Shown piece after piece: positions 27,609-38,488 of a stretch of DNA of 64,000 bases (position 1 is the stretch's first letter; the number at the start of each line of letters is the position of its first letter). The notes below the pieces were generated by a model that saw nothing but the letters and a program-made list of their open reading frames with translations, was not told the DNA's origin and searched no databases. The DNA comes from Pseudomonas panipatensis (GTDB lineage Bacteria; Pseudomonadota; Gammaproteobacteria; Pseudomonadales; Pseudomonadaceae): positions 372,001-436,000 of the forward strand of contig NZ_FNDS01000001.1 of assembly GCF_900099785.1 (NCBI RefSeq), read 5' to 3'. The position numbers and the translations under genes are program-made.

Positions 27609-28613
27609 TCAGGCCGGCGCCCGCCACAGTGCCAGGGCGTTGTCCAGCATGCGATTGGAGAAGCCCCACTCGTTGTCGTACCAGGCCATGACCTTGACCA
27701 GCCGGCCGCTGACCCGGGTGTGGTTGGCGTCGAACACCGCCGAGCGTGGATCGTGGTTGAAGTCCACCGACACCAGCGGGCGCGTGTTGTAGCCGAGGAT
27801 GCGCGAGCCTTCGCTGGCTATCCTGAACAACTGGTTGATCGCTTCGGCACTGCAGTCGCGGCCGACCTGCACGGTCAGGTCCACCAGCGAGACGTTGATC
27901 AGCGGCACGCGTACCGCCAGGCCGGTGAGTTTGCCGGCCAGCTCCGGCAGCACCAGGCCGACGGCCTCGGCGGCGCCGGTGCGGGTCGGGATCATCGACT
28001 GGGTGGCCGAGCGCGCGCGGTAGATATCGCTGTGGTAGACGTCCGACAGGTTCTGGTCGTTGGTGTAGGCGTGGATGGTGGTCATCAGCCCCTGTTCGAT
28101 GCGCAGCTCGCGGTGCAGCACCTGGGCCAGCGGCGCCAGGCAGTTGGTGGTGCAGGAGGCGTTGGAAATGATCTGGTGGGAAGCACGCAACAGGCCGTGG
28201 TTGACCCCGTGGACCACGGTGGCGTCGACACCCTGGCCGGGCGCCGAGACGATCACCTTGCGCGCGCCGGCGCGCAGATGCGCGGCGGCCTGCTCGCGGC
28301 GGGTGAAATGTCCGCTGCACTCCAGCACCATATCCACGTCCAGGGCTTTCCAGGGCAGTTGTGCCGGATCGCGCTGGGCGCTCACGACGATGCGGTCGCC
28401 GTTCACCGTCAGGCTTTCGTGATCATGTTCGACCGCGCCTGGGAAGCGCCCGTGGACGCTGTCGTATTGCAGCAGGTGGGCATTGATCGCGGCCTCGCCG
28501 AGGTCGTTGATCGCCACCACTTCGAGGTGTTCGCGGTAGTCGGAGGTGTAGAGCGCACGGAGTACATTGCGGCCGATGCGGCCGAATCCGTTGATCGCTA
28601 GGCGGATGGTCAT
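27609..28613 (-). CDS. gapA: Glyceraldehyde-3-phosphate dehydrogenase, type I
   Basis: Oxidises glyceraldehyde-3-phosphate to 1,3-bisphosphoglycerate, downstream of the Entner-Doudoroff split. NAD-binding start [11 protein letters not shown], catalytic Cys154 in SNASCTTNC, and C-terminal [12 protein letters not shown] are all present in 334 residues. It is divergent from edd with a shared control region holding HexR-like sites, consistent with hexose-linked regulation in Pseudomonas. GGAGG precedes the ATG. Confidence 0.95.
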   Translation of the reverse strand: MTIRLAINGFGRIGRNVLRALYTSDYREHLEVVAINDLGEAAINAHLLQYDSVHGRFPGAVEHDHESLTVNGDRIVVSAQRDPAQLPWKALDVDMVLECSGHFTRREQAAAHLRAGARKVIVSAPGQGVDATVVHGVNHGLLRASHQIISNASCTTNCLAPLAQVLHRELRIEQGLMTTIHAYTNDQNLSDVYHSDIYRARSATQSMIPTRTGAAEAVGLVLPELAGKLTGLAVRVPLINVSLVDLTVQVGRDCSAEAINQLFRIASEGSRILGYNTRPLVSVDFNHDPRSAVFDANHTRVSGRLVKVMAWYDNEWGFSNRMLDNALALWRAPA

Positions 28614-28629
28614 GGAGGTCGTCTCTGTG

Positions 28630-28637
28630 TTGTTTTT
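28630..28637 (-). promoter_or_regulatory. Hfq/Crc-type A-rich motif before gapA
   Basis: On the minus strand the bases read AAAAACAA, matching the AANAANAA Hfq/Crc target pattern, about 17-24 bases before the gapA ATG. A weaker version of the motifs at the other glucose genes. Confidence 0.4.
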
Positions 28638-28650
28638 GTGGTAAAAACCA
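28637..28650. promoter_or_regulatory. HexR-like site proximal to gapA
   Basis: TGTGGTAAAAACCA has GGT/ACC arms around AAAA and is near-identical in layout to the stronger site at 28699-28714, 62 bases away. It lies nearest gapA in the gapA/edd divergent region. Confidence 0.5.
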
Positions 28651-28698
28651 TTAAATTTTCTCTCCGGTTAAAAGTAAATAACGTTTAACTGAAGATTA

Positions 28699-28714
28699 TG
28701 TTGTAAAAACAACA
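28699..28714. promoter_or_regulatory. HexR operator proximal to edd
   Basis: TGTTGTAAAAACAACA is a palindrome with 6-base arms around AAAA; it also contains TTGT-N7-ACAA (28701-28715), the published pattern for HexR of P. putida. It lies 28 bases before the edd start. The overlapping AACAACAA (28708-28715) fits the Hfq/Crc motif if transcribed. Confidence 0.72.
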
Positions 28715-28741
28715 ATTGTTAGTCTGTAGGAGAATGCTGCC

Positions 28742-30568
<1,827 letters not shown>

Positions 30569-30635
30569 GACGTCGCTTGGCAGACCATTCGCTGCCGTGG
30601 AATCCGCTCAACCCCTTCAGCTGCCCGAGCTCGCA

Positions 30636-31634
30636 ATGAATTCCAACAACAAGCCCCAGCAGCCGACCGCCACTGCGCTGGTCGGCGACATCGGTGGAAC
30701 CAATGCCCGCTTCGCCCTCTGGCGTGGCGAGCATCTCGAAGCCATCGAAATCCTCGCCTGTGCCGACTATCCGCGCCCGGAAGATGCGGTGCGCGAGTAT
30801 CTGCAACGCGTCGGCCAGCCGCTCAGCGCGATCGACAACGTCTGCCTGGCCTGTGCCGGGCCGGTGGGCGACGCTGACTTCCGCTTCACCAACAACCACT
30901 GGGTGATCAGCCGCGACGCCTTCCGTGCCGAACTGGGCCTGAGCCACCTGCTGCTGGTCAATGACTTCAGCACCATGGCCTGGGCCGCGTCGCGCCTGGG
31001 CGGCGACGACCTGGTGCAGGTGCGCGACGGCGCGGCCCTGGACGGCCGCGCCCGCCTGATCATCGGGCCGGGCACCGGCCTGGGCGTCGCCAGCCTGCTG
31101 CCATTGCCCGGCGCCGGCTGGCACGTGCTGCCCTGCGAAGGCGGGCATGTCGACCTGCCGGTGAGCGGCGAGCGCGACTTCGCCATCTGGCAACAGCTGC
31201 GCGAAAAGTACGGCCATGTCTCGGCCGAGCGCGTGCTGTCCGGTAGCGGCCTGGAGAATCTCTACCAAGCCAGCTGCAAGGTCGACGGCGTCGCGCCGCT
31301 GGCCTTGAGCGCGGCGCAGATCGGCGAGCGCGCCCTGGCCGGCGACACCTATTGCGATGCCGTGCTGGAGCACTTCTTCCTGTGGCTGGCGCGGGTCGCC
31401 GGCAACGCCGTGATGACCGTCGGCGCGCTGGGCGGCGTGTACATCACCGGCGGCATCGTTCCGCGCTTCCTCGAACGCTTCCAGCGCAGCGGCTTCGCCG
31501 ACGCCTTCTGTGCCCGCGGCAAGACCAGCGGCCCGTACCTGAGCCAGGTGCCGGTGTGGGTGATGACCGCGCAACACCCCGGCCTGTTCGGCGCCGGCGT
31601 GGCCCTGGAGCAGGCGCTGCTGGCCGGGGACTGA
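30636..31634 (+). CDS. glk: Glucokinase
   Basis: Phosphorylates glucose that enters by the GltBFGK route. The 332 residues have the ATP-binding VGDIGGTNARFALW, LVNDFSTMAW, GPGTGLGVA and the PCEGGHVD motif, all of the E. coli Glk group. ATG 30636 gives the family length; the open frame reaches back to 30555 inside the edd end. Codons 4-6 carry AACAACAA. Confidence 0.94.
   Translation: MNSNNKPQQPTATALVGDIGGTNARFALWRGEHLEAIEILACADYPRPEDAVREYLQRVGQPLSAIDNVCLACAGPVGDADFRFTNNHWVISRDAFRAELGLSHLLLVNDFSTMAWAASRLGGDDLVQVRDGAALDGRARLIIGPGTGLGVASLLPLPGAGWHVLPCEGGHVDLPVSGERDFAIWQQLREKYGHVSAERVLSGSGLENLYQASCKVDGVAPLALSAAQIGERALAGDTYCDAVLEHFFLWLARVAGNAVMTVGALGGVYITGGIVPRFLERFQRSGFADAFCARGKTSGPYLSQVPVWVMTAQHPGLFGAGVALEQALLAGD
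30645..30652 (+). promoter_or_regulatory. Hfq/Crc-type motif in glk start region
   Basis: AACAACAA, an exact AANAANAA match, spans codons 4-6 of glk, where Hfq/Crc binding would block initiation. Confidence 0.5.
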
Positions 31635-31671
31635 GCGTTGCACGGCGGCCATGACAATAAGGAACGCAGAC

Positions 31672-32406
31672 GTGAACCAGCCGGCCAAGTCCATTCTCCT
31701 GGTCGATGACGACCAGGAAATCCGCGAACTGCTGGAAACCTACCTCAGCCGCGCCGGCTTTCAGGTGCGCAGCGCCGCCAACGGCGCGGCCTTCCGCCAG
31801 GCCTTGCTGGCCGAGGAGGCGGCCCTGGCGATCCTCGATGTGATGTTGCCCGACGAGGACGGTTTCAGCCTGTGCCGCTGGATACGCTCGCACCAGCGCC
31901 TGGCCTGCATGCCGATCATCATGCTCACCGCCAGCTCCGACGAGGCCGATCGGGTGATCGGTCTGGAACTGGGGGCCGACGACTACCTCGGCAAGCCGTT
32001 CAGCCCGCGCGAATTGCTCGCGCGGATCAAGGCGCTGCTGCGTCGCGCGCAGTTCACCCAGGTGCGCGGCGGCGAGATTCTCGCCTTCGAGGACTGGCGC
32101 CTGGATACCGTCAGCCACCGGTTGTTCCATGAGGACGGCGAGGAGTTTTTCCTCAGTGGTGCCGACTTCGCCCTGCTCAAGCTGTTCCTCGACCACCCGC
32201 AACAGATTCTCGACCGCGACACCATCGCCAACGCCACCCGAGGCCGCGAAGTGATGCCGCTGGAGCGTATCGTCGACATGGCGGTGAGCCGCCTGCGCCA
32301 GCGCCTGCGCGACACCGGCAAGGCGCCGCGGCTGATCCAGACCGTGCGCGGCAGTGGCTACCTGCTGGCGGCGCAGGTACGCCCGCACCTGGCCAGCCAT
32401 GGCTGA
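31672..32406 (+). CDS. gltR: GltR, glucose-responsive response regulator
   Basis: OmpR-family regulator of glucose uptake, partner of GtrS. The receiver has the acidic DDD at 12-14 and acceptor Asp56 in LDVMLPDEDG, LGKPFSPREL; the winged helix ends IQTVRGSGYLL. GTG 31672 is used because AAGGA (31659-31663) is well spaced before it and MNQPAKSILLVDDD matches the family; an in-frame ATG at 31651 would overlie the ribosome site. Overlaps gtrS by eight bases. Confidence 0.88.
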   Translation: MNQPAKSILLVDDDQEIRELLETYLSRAGFQVRSAANGAAFRQALLAEEAALAILDVMLPDEDGFSLCRWIRSHQRLACMPIIMLTASSDEADRVIGLELGADDYLGKPFSPRELLARIKALLRRAQFTQVRGGEILAFEDWRLDTVSHRLFHEDGEEFFLSGADFALLKLFLDHPQQILDRDTIANATRGREVMPLERIVDMAVSRLRQRLRDTGKAPRLIQTVRGSGYLLAAQVRPHLASHG

Positions 32407-33847
32407 CTGGCGGCGCTGGTCGCCGGTGCCGCGCTCGCTGCTCGGGCGCATGCTGCTGTTGACCCTGCTGGCGATCCTCATCGCCCAGGGCCTGTCCAGC
32501 CTGTTCTGGATCTCCCACCTACGCTCCAGCCAGCGCGACGGCCTGCTCACCAGCTCGCGTAGCCTGGCCTATTCCATGGCCGCCAGTGTCAGCTATTTCC
32601 GTTCGTTGCCGCTGGGCTACCGTTCACTGGTGCTGGACCAGTTGCGCAGCATGGGCGGCACGCGCTTCTTCGTGTCGCTCAACGAACGGCCCTTGCGGAT
32701 GCAGGCGTTGCCGGATACGCCGAACAAGCAGGCGGTGCTGGACATCGTCCGCGAGGTGATGCGGCAGAAGCTCGGCAAGGAGGTCGAGCTGCAGGTGGAG
32801 TTCGTCGCCCCCGACGACCTGCGCCTGTTCAACAACGCCTTGAAGCTGGAGGAACTGCCGCGCTCCTGGGCGCACTATGCCTTGACCCTGGAACCGGTGA
32901 AGCCGCCGGTGCTGGTCACGCAGATCCGCATCGGCGCCAACGAATGGCTGTACATCGCCAGCCTGATGCCGGCGCCCTACGTCAGCCTGGAGCCGGAGGC
33001 GCTGCAGCCGCAGCAGCTGCTTTCCATCGTCCTCACCAGCCTGCTCCTGTTGCTCTTCGCCGGGCTGCTGGTGCACCAGCAGAGCCGCCCGCTGAAACGC
33101 CTGGCCCGTGTCGCCCGCGAGCTGGCGCTGGGCAGCCCGGCGGCGCCGCTGGAAGAGGTCGGCGCGCGCGAGCTGGTGGAGGTCAGCCGCGCCTTCAACA
33201 CCATGCGCGACAGCATCGATCGCTACCTGAACGAGCGCGGCCAGCTATTCAGCGCCATCTCCCACGACCTGCGCACGCCCATCACCCGTTTGCGCCTGCG
33301 CGTCGAACTGCTCGACGACGAGGCGCAGCGCGACAAGTTCAGCCAGGACCTCGACGAACTGGAGTTGCTGGTGAAGGGCGCGCTGCAGTGCGTCAAAGAC
33401 ACCGACATTCACGAGAACATCGCACCGCTGGACTTCAACCAGTTGCTCCAGCACATCGCCGGCCCCTATCTGGCCGACGGCCGCGTGCAACTGATCGGCG
33501 CCGCCAGCGAGCCCTATCCGGGCAAGCCGCTGGCGCTCAAGCGTTGCATCGGCAACCTGCTGGACAACGCGCTGAAGTACGGCGAGCGCGCCCGGCTGCT
33601 CATCGAAGACAGCCCGGAGGCGCTGGTGCTGCAGGTCGACGACAATGGCCCCGGCGTACCCGAGCAGCGCCTGGAGCAGGTCTTCGAGCCACGCTTCCGT
33701 CTCTCCGAGCGCGGCCAGGGCTACGGTCTGGGATTGGGCATCGCGCGCAACATCGCGCACTCCCACGGCGGCGAGGTGAGCCTGCAGAACCGCCGCGAGG
33801 GTGGCTTGCGGGTGACATTGAGATTGCCTCGGCTGGTGGTGGAGTAA
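32399..33847 (+). CDS. gtrS: GtrS, glucose-pathway sensor histidine kinase
   Basis: Inner-membrane kinase; in P. aeruginosa it senses 2-ketogluconate/6-phosphogluconate and controls GltR (family knowledge). The 482 residues have an N-terminal helix (LLLTLLAILIAQGLSSLFW), a periplasmic domain, a second helix (LLSIVLTSLLLLLFAGLLV), HAMP, acceptor SAISHDLRTPITR (about His289), N box GNLLDNALKYG, G1 DDNGPGVP and G2 GLGLGIARNIA. Starts inside the gltR end. Confidence 0.9.
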   Translation: MADWRRWSPVPRSLLGRMLLLTLLAILIAQGLSSLFWISHLRSSQRDGLLTSSRSLAYSMAASVSYFRSLPLGYRSLVLDQLRSMGGTRFFVSLNERPLRMQALPDTPNKQAVLDIVREVMRQKLGKEVELQVEFVAPDDLRLFNNALKLEELPRSWAHYALTLEPVKPPVLVTQIRIGANEWLYIASLMPAPYVSLEPEALQPQQLLSIVLTSLLLLLFAGLLVHQQSRPLKRLARVARELALGSPAAPLEEVGARELVEVSRAFNTMRDSIDRYLNERGQLFSAISHDLRTPITRLRLRVELLDDEAQRDKFSQDLDELELLVKGALQCVKDTDIHENIAPLDFNQLLQHIAGPYLADGRVQLIGAASEPYPGKPLALKRCIGNLLDNALKYGERARLLIEDSPEALVLQVDDNGPGVPEQRLEQVFEPRFRLSERGQGYGLGLGIARNIAHSHGGEVSLQNRREGGLRVTLRLPRLVVE

Positions 33848-34118
33848 GGGGATTTCCTCTGCTTGAATCCGAGGTGCCGACGTGCTTCGTGAAGTCCTCC
33901 TGCGGAGGACTGCCTGCGTAGAGCGGTCGGCCTAGGGAGACGCTAGGGGGAAGGGATGCCTGGCGCCGCCGAGCGACCCGCCAGACAAGGACACGCCAAT
34001 GTCACCAGTCCGTGACAATCGACGATCGCTTCGTTACCCGGAGGATGGAATGCCTTGGATAGACTCGGATCACCGCAAGCGCAGACTTGCCCCGAATAAC
34101 AAGAAAAGGTCCTCCCCG
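33848..34118 (+). other. Intergenic region and leader before gltB
   Basis: Holds a perfect 8-pair hairpin (AGTCCTCC-TGC-GGAGGACT, 33893-33911) without a T-run, followed by about 200 bases to gltB. Near the 3' end is AATAACAAGAA, an Hfq/Crc-type motif. No certain promoter was found. A frame open from 33999 merges into gltB but lacks a signal peptide at that end. Confidence 0.5.
34095..34102 (+). promoter_or_regulatory. Hfq/Crc-type motif before gltB
   Basis: AATAACAA (AANAANAA) ends 16 bases before the gltB ATG, next to the likely ribosome site AAAAGG. Crc control of glucose transport is known in Pseudomonas. Confidence 0.55.
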
Positions 34119-35378
34119 ATGAATGCGCTCCGCCGCCTTTCTGTCGCTGTCTGTCTGTCCTCGTTCTGTCTCTCCCCGTTGGCCCATGCCGGTGAAGTCG
34201 AAGTGCTGCACTGGTGGACGTCGCCTGGCGAAGCGCGCGCCGCGGAAACCCTGAAGAAGCTGGTCCAGGCCAAGGGCCACACCTGGAAGGATTTCGCCGT
34301 CGCCGGTGGCGGCGGTGAAGCGGCCATGACCGTGCTCAAGACCCGTGCCGTGTCCGGCAATCCGCCGGCCGCCGCGCAGATCAAGGGGCCGGATATCCAG
34401 GAGTGGGGCCAGCTCGGCCTGCTCGCCGACCTCAACGCGGTCGCCGCCGAGGGCAAGTGGGACCAACTGCTGCCGCCGCAGGTGGCGCAGGTCATGAAGT
34501 ACAAGGGTGAATACGTCGCCGTGCCGGTCAACGTGCACCGGGTCAACTGGCTGTACATCAACCCGGAGGTGTTCAAGAAGGCCGGCGCCACGCCGCCGAC
34601 CACCCTGGACGAGTTCTTCGCCGCCGCCGACAAGCTCAAGGCCGCCGGCTTCGTGGCCCTGGCCCACGGCAGCCAGCCGTGGCAGGACGGCACCCTGTTC
34701 GAGAACCTGGTGCTCAGCAAGATGGGCCCGGAAGGCTATCGCAAGGCCTTCGTCGAGCAGGACAAGGCGACCCTGACCGGGGCGCCGATGGTCGAGGTAT
34801 TCGCCGCGCTGAAAAAACTGCGTGGCTACATGGACGCCGACGCCGCCGGGCGTGAGTGGAACGTCGCCACCAGCATGGTCATCAACGGCAAGGCCGGCAT
34901 GCAGATCATGGGCGACTGGGCGAAGAGCGAGTTCACCGCCGCCGGCAAGGTGGCGGGCAAGGACTACCAGTGCCTGCCGTTCCCCGGCACGCAGCAGGAC
35001 TTCGACTACAACATCGACTCCCTGGTGATGTTCAAGCTGAACAACGCGGAGAACCGCAAGGCTCAGGAGGACCTGGCGCGCGCGGTGCTCGACCCGGCCT
35101 TCCAGAAGGACTTCAACCTCGCCAAGGGCTCCATCCCGGTACGCCTGGATGCCGACATGTCGCCCTTCGACGCCTGCGCCCAGCAGTCGATGAAGGACTT
35201 CAAGGCGGCCTCGGCCAGCGGCAACCTGGTGCCGAGCATGGCCCACAGCATGGCGGCCTCCAGCTATGTGCAGGGCGCCATCTTCGATGTGGTGACCAAC
35301 TTCTTCAACGATCCCTCGGCGGACCCGCAAAAGGCTGCCCAGCAGCTCTACGCGGCGATCGAGGCGGCGGCGCAATAA
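34119..35378 (+). CDS. gltB: GltB, periplasmic glucose-binding protein
   Basis: Solute-binding protein of the glucose/mannose ABC transporter (also called gtsA). The 419 residues carry a signal peptide ending AHAGEVEV and then [35 protein letters not shown] and the ligand-loop GDWAKSEF, as in this carbohydrate family. ATG 34119 places the signal peptide correctly; the frame back to 33999 would bury it. Followed by gltF after 102 bases. Confidence 0.92.
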   Translation: MNALRRLSVAVCLSSFCLSPLAHAGEVEVLHWWTSPGEARAAETLKKLVQAKGHTWKDFAVAGGGGEAAMTVLKTRAVSGNPPAAAQIKGPDIQEWGQLGLLADLNAVAAEGKWDQLLPPQVAQVMKYKGEYVAVPVNVHRVNWLYINPEVFKKAGATPPTTLDEFFAAADKLKAAGFVALAHGSQPWQDGTLFENLVLSKMGPEGYRKAFVEQDKATLTGAPMVEVFAALKKLRGYMDADAAGREWNVATSMVINGKAGMQIMGDWAKSEFTAAGKVAGKDYQCLPFPGTQQDFDYNIDSLVMFKLNNAENRKAQEDLARAVLDPAFQKDFNLAKGSIPVRLDADMSPFDACAQQSMKDFKAASASGNLVPSMAHSMAASSYVQGAIFDVVTNFFNDPSADPQKAAQQLYAAIEAAAQ

Positions 35379-35480
35379 GCCGCGGGCGGCGCCTTCCGCC
35401 AGGCGCCGCGTGACTCCCAGCCGATCCACGCCGGGCCACTCGCATGGCCCGGACGGCTCCACTCGCATGTGAGAAAGCCC

Positions 35481-36407
35481 ATGGCGATTCAATCCCCGAC
35501 CCCAATCCCGGTGGCGGCCGCGCGCGCGTCGCTGCTCGATGGCTTGCAGCGCTGGCTGCCGAAACTGGTGCTGGCCCCGAGCATGCTCGTGGTGCTGGTC
35601 TGCGTGTACGGCTACATCGGCTGGACGCTGCTGTTGTCCTTCACCAACTCGCGTTTCATGCCCAGCTACTCCTGGGCCGGGCTCAGTCAGTACCTGCGCC
35701 TGTGGGACAACGACCGCTGGTGGGTGGCGAGCAAGAACCTGCTGCTCTTCGGTGCGCTGTTCATCCTCATCTGCCTGCTGCTCGGGGTGTTCCTCGCCGT
35801 ACTGCTGGACCAGCGCATCCGCCGCGAAGGTTTCATCCGCACCGTCTACCTGTACCCCATGGCGCTGTCGATGATCGTCACCGGCACGGCCTGGAAGTGG
35901 CTGCTCAACCCCGGCCTGGGCCTGGACAAGCTGCTGCGCGACTGGGGCTGGAGCGGCTTCCGCTTCGACTGGCTGGTGAACCCCGACCGCGTCGTCTACT
36001 GCCTGGTGATCGCCGCCGTGTGGCAGGCCTCGGGCTTCGTCATGGCGCTGTTCCTCGCTGGCCTGCGCGGCGTCGATCCGGCGATCGTGCGGGCCGCCCA
36101 GGTCGATGGCGCGAGCCTGCCGACCATCTACCTGCGGATCATCCTGCCGAGCCTGCGCCCGGTGTTCTTCAGCGCCCTGATGATCCTCGCGCACATCGCC
36201 ATCAAGAGCTTCGACCTGGTCGCCGCGATGACCGCCGGCGGCCCCGGCTACTCCTCGGACCTGCCGGCGATGTTCATGTACGCGCACACCTTCACCCGTG
36301 GCCAGATGGGCCTGGGCGCGGCCAGCGCCATGCTCATGCTCGGCGCCGTGCTGGCCATCGTGGTGCCTTACCTGTACTCCGAACTGCGAGGCAAACGCCA
36401 TGCGTGA
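35481..36407 (+). CDS. gltF: GltF, glucose ABC transporter permease
   Basis: Inner-membrane permease with about six helices (308 residues) of the MalF family; carries the cytoplasmic EAA-like loop RAAQVDGASLPTIYLRIILPSLRP that meets the ATPase GltK. ATG 35481 has GAGAAAG before it. Its last eight bases overlap gltG, indicating translational coupling. Confidence 0.9.
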   Translation: MAIQSPTPIPVAAARASLLDGLQRWLPKLVLAPSMLVVLVCVYGYIGWTLLLSFTNSRFMPSYSWAGLSQYLRLWDNDRWWVASKNLLLFGALFILICLLLGVFLAVLLDQRIRREGFIRTVYLYPMALSMIVTGTAWKWLLNPGLGLDKLLRDWGWSGFRFDWLVNPDRVVYCLVIAAVWQASGFVMALFLAGLRGVDPAIVRAAQVDGASLPTIYLRIILPSLRPVFFSALMILAHIAIKSFDLVAAMTAGGPGYSSDLPAMFMYAHTFTRGQMGLGAASAMLMLGAVLAIVVPYLYSELRGKRHA

Positions 36408-37245
36408 AGCCACTTTCAAACCCGCCATCAGCCTCAGCCGCCTGGCGGTCCACGCCACCCTCTGGGGCGCCGTGGCACTGTACGTGATCCCGCTGCTGGT
36501 CATGCTGCTGACCAGCTTCAAAAGCCCCGAGGACATCCGCAACAGCAACCTGCTGGCGCTGCCCGAGGCGTTCACCCTGATCGGCTGGGTCAAAGCCTGG
36601 GGCGCGGTCGGCGACTACTTCTGGAACTCGGTGCGCATCACCGTGCCGGGCGTGCTGATCTCCACCTTCATCGGCGCCATGAACGGCTATGTGCTGTCCA
36701 TGTGGCGCTTCCGCGGCTCGCAGCTGTTCTTCGGCGCGCTGCTGTTCGGCTGCTTCCTGCCGTTCCAGGTGATCCTCCTGCCGATGTCCTTCACCCTCGG
36801 CAAGCTCGGCCTGGCCAATACCACCAGCGGCCTGGTGATCGTCCACTGCATCTATGGCCTGGCCTTCACCACGCTGTTCTTCCGCAACTACTTCGTGACC
36901 ATCCCGGACGCCCTGGTGAAGGCCGCACGGCTCGACGGCGCCGGCTTCTTCACCATCTTCCTGCGCATCCTCATGCCGATGTCCACGCCGATCGTGATGG
37001 TCTGCCTGATCTGGCAGTTCACCCAGATCTGGAACGACTTCCTCTTCGGCGTGGTGTTCGCCAGCGGTGACGCGCAGCCGATCACGGTGGCGCTGAACAA
37101 CCTGGTGAACATCAGCACCGGGGTCAAGGAATACAACGTCGACATGGCCGCGGCGATGATCGCCGCGCTGCCCACGCTGGTGGTCTACGTACTGGCCGGC
37201 AAGTACTTCGTGCGCGGGCTGACAGCCGGCGCGGTGAAAGGTTAA
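36400..37245 (+). CDS. gltG: GltG, glucose ABC transporter permease
   Basis: Second permease (281 residues, MalG family) with six helices and the coupling loop KAARLDGAGFFTIFLRILMPMSTP. The ATG lies in the end of gltF; an open frame continues back to 36298 but is the gltF region out of frame. Ends AGAVKG as many MalG-type permeases do. Confidence 0.9.
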   Translation: MREATFKPAISLSRLAVHATLWGAVALYVIPLLVMLLTSFKSPEDIRNSNLLALPEAFTLIGWVKAWGAVGDYFWNSVRITVPGVLISTFIGAMNGYVLSMWRFRGSQLFFGALLFGCFLPFQVILLPMSFTLGKLGLANTTSGLVIVHCIYGLAFTTLFFRNYFVTIPDALVKAARLDGAGFFTIFLRILMPMSTPIVMVCLIWQFTQIWNDFLFGVVFASGDAQPITVALNNLVNISTGVKEYNVDMAAAMIAALPTLVVYVLAGKYFVRGLTAGAVKG

Positions 37246-37275
37246 GCGCGTTGCGCTACCCGTTGGAGAGATGAC

Positions 37276-38433
37276 ATGGCAACACTCGAACTGCGCAACC
37301 TGCACAAGTCCTACGGCAACGGCCTGGCGGACACCCTCAAGTCGATCGACCTGTCGATCGACTCCGGCGAATTTCTCATCCTGGTCGGCCCGTCCGGCTG
37401 CGGCAAATCCACCCTGATGAACTGCATCGCCGGCCTGGAGGACGTCACCGGCGGCGGTATCCTGGTCGATGGCCAGGACATCAGTGGCATGAGCCCGAAG
37501 GATCGCGACATCGCCATGGTGTTCCAGTCCTACGCGCTGTACCCGACCATGAGCGTGCGCGAGAACATCGCCTTCGGCCTGAAGATCCGCAAGATGCCCC
37601 GGGCCGCCATCGATGAAGAGGTGGCGCGGGTCGCCAAGCTGCTGCAGATCGAGCACCTGCTCGAACGCAAGCCCGCGCAGCTTTCCGGCGGCCAGCAGCA
37701 GCGCGTGGCCATGGGCCGGGCGCTGGCGCGGCGACCGAAGATCTACCTGTTCGACGAACCGCTGTCGAACCTCGACGCCAAGCTGCGCGTGGAGATGCGC
37801 ACCGAAATAAAGTTGATGCACCAGCGCCTGAAGACCACCACCGTCTACGTGACCCACGACCAGATCGAGGCCATGACCCTGGGCGACAAGGTCGCGGTGA
37901 TGAAGGACGGCATCGTCCAGCAGTTCGGCACCCCGCAGCAGATCTACAACGACCCGGCGAACCTGTTCGTCGCCAGCTTCATCGGTTCGCCGCCGATGAA
38001 CTTCGTCCCGCTGCGCGTGCAGCGTCAGGGCGGCCAACTGCTCGGTCTGCTGGACAGCGGCCAGGACCGTTGCCAGTTGCCGCTGGCCCTGGGCGACGAG
38101 ATCGCCGAGGGCCGCGAACTGATCCTCGGCCTGCGCCCGGAGCAGATCGTCATCGCCGAGGCCGGCAGCAATGGCCTGAGCGATGTGCGCGCGGAAGTCG
38201 AGGTGATCGAACCGACCGGCCCGGACACCCTGGCCTTCGTCACCCTCAACGGCGCCAAGGTCTGCTGCCGCCTGGCGCCCGACGCCGCGCCGGCGGTGGG
38301 GGCGACCCTGCAGCTGCGCCTCGATCCGGCGCGCGTGCTGCTGTTCGACGCGCAGAGCGGCGAGCGCCTGCGCGCCGCGCCGGGCGGCACGGGGGAGACC
38401 AAGGTGACGCCGCTGGCGCGACATAAACACTGA
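37276..38433 (+). CDS. gltK: GltK, glucose ABC transporter ATPase
   Basis: MalK-type ATPase (385 residues): Walker [11 protein letters not shown] loop [10 protein letters not shown], signature [15 protein letters not shown], Walker [14 protein letters not shown], switch YVTHDQ, and a C-terminal regulatory OB-type domain ([10 protein letters not shown]). TTGGAGAG lies before the ATG. Followed by oprB. Confidence 0.93.
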   Translation: MATLELRNLHKSYGNGLADTLKSIDLSIDSGEFLILVGPSGCGKSTLMNCIAGLEDVTGGGILVDGQDISGMSPKDRDIAMVFQSYALYPTMSVRENIAFGLKIRKMPRAAIDEEVARVAKLLQIEHLLERKPAQLSGGQQQRVAMGRALARRPKIYLFDEPLSNLDAKLRVEMRTEIKLMHQRLKTTTVYVTHDQIEAMTLGDKVAVMKDGIVQQFGTPQQIYNDPANLFVASFIGSPPMNFVPLRVQRQGGQLLGLLDSGQDRCQLPLALGDEIAEGRELILGLRPEQIVIAEAGSNGLSDVRAEVEVIEPTGPDTLAFVTLNGAKVCCRLAPDAAPAVGATLQLRLDPARVLLFDAQSGERLRAAPGGTGETKVTPLARHKH

Positions 38434-38488
38434 CTGCCCGAGACCCATGGAACTGCCTGTTATGCCTACATCGACGAGGAGCCGGTAC

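Noticed and set aside
27258-28601. 447-residue plus-strand frame over gapA
   Set aside because: Only its first few codons (MGHTHCGA) are meaningful, as part of the carbonic anhydrase remnant; the rest is antisense to gapA.
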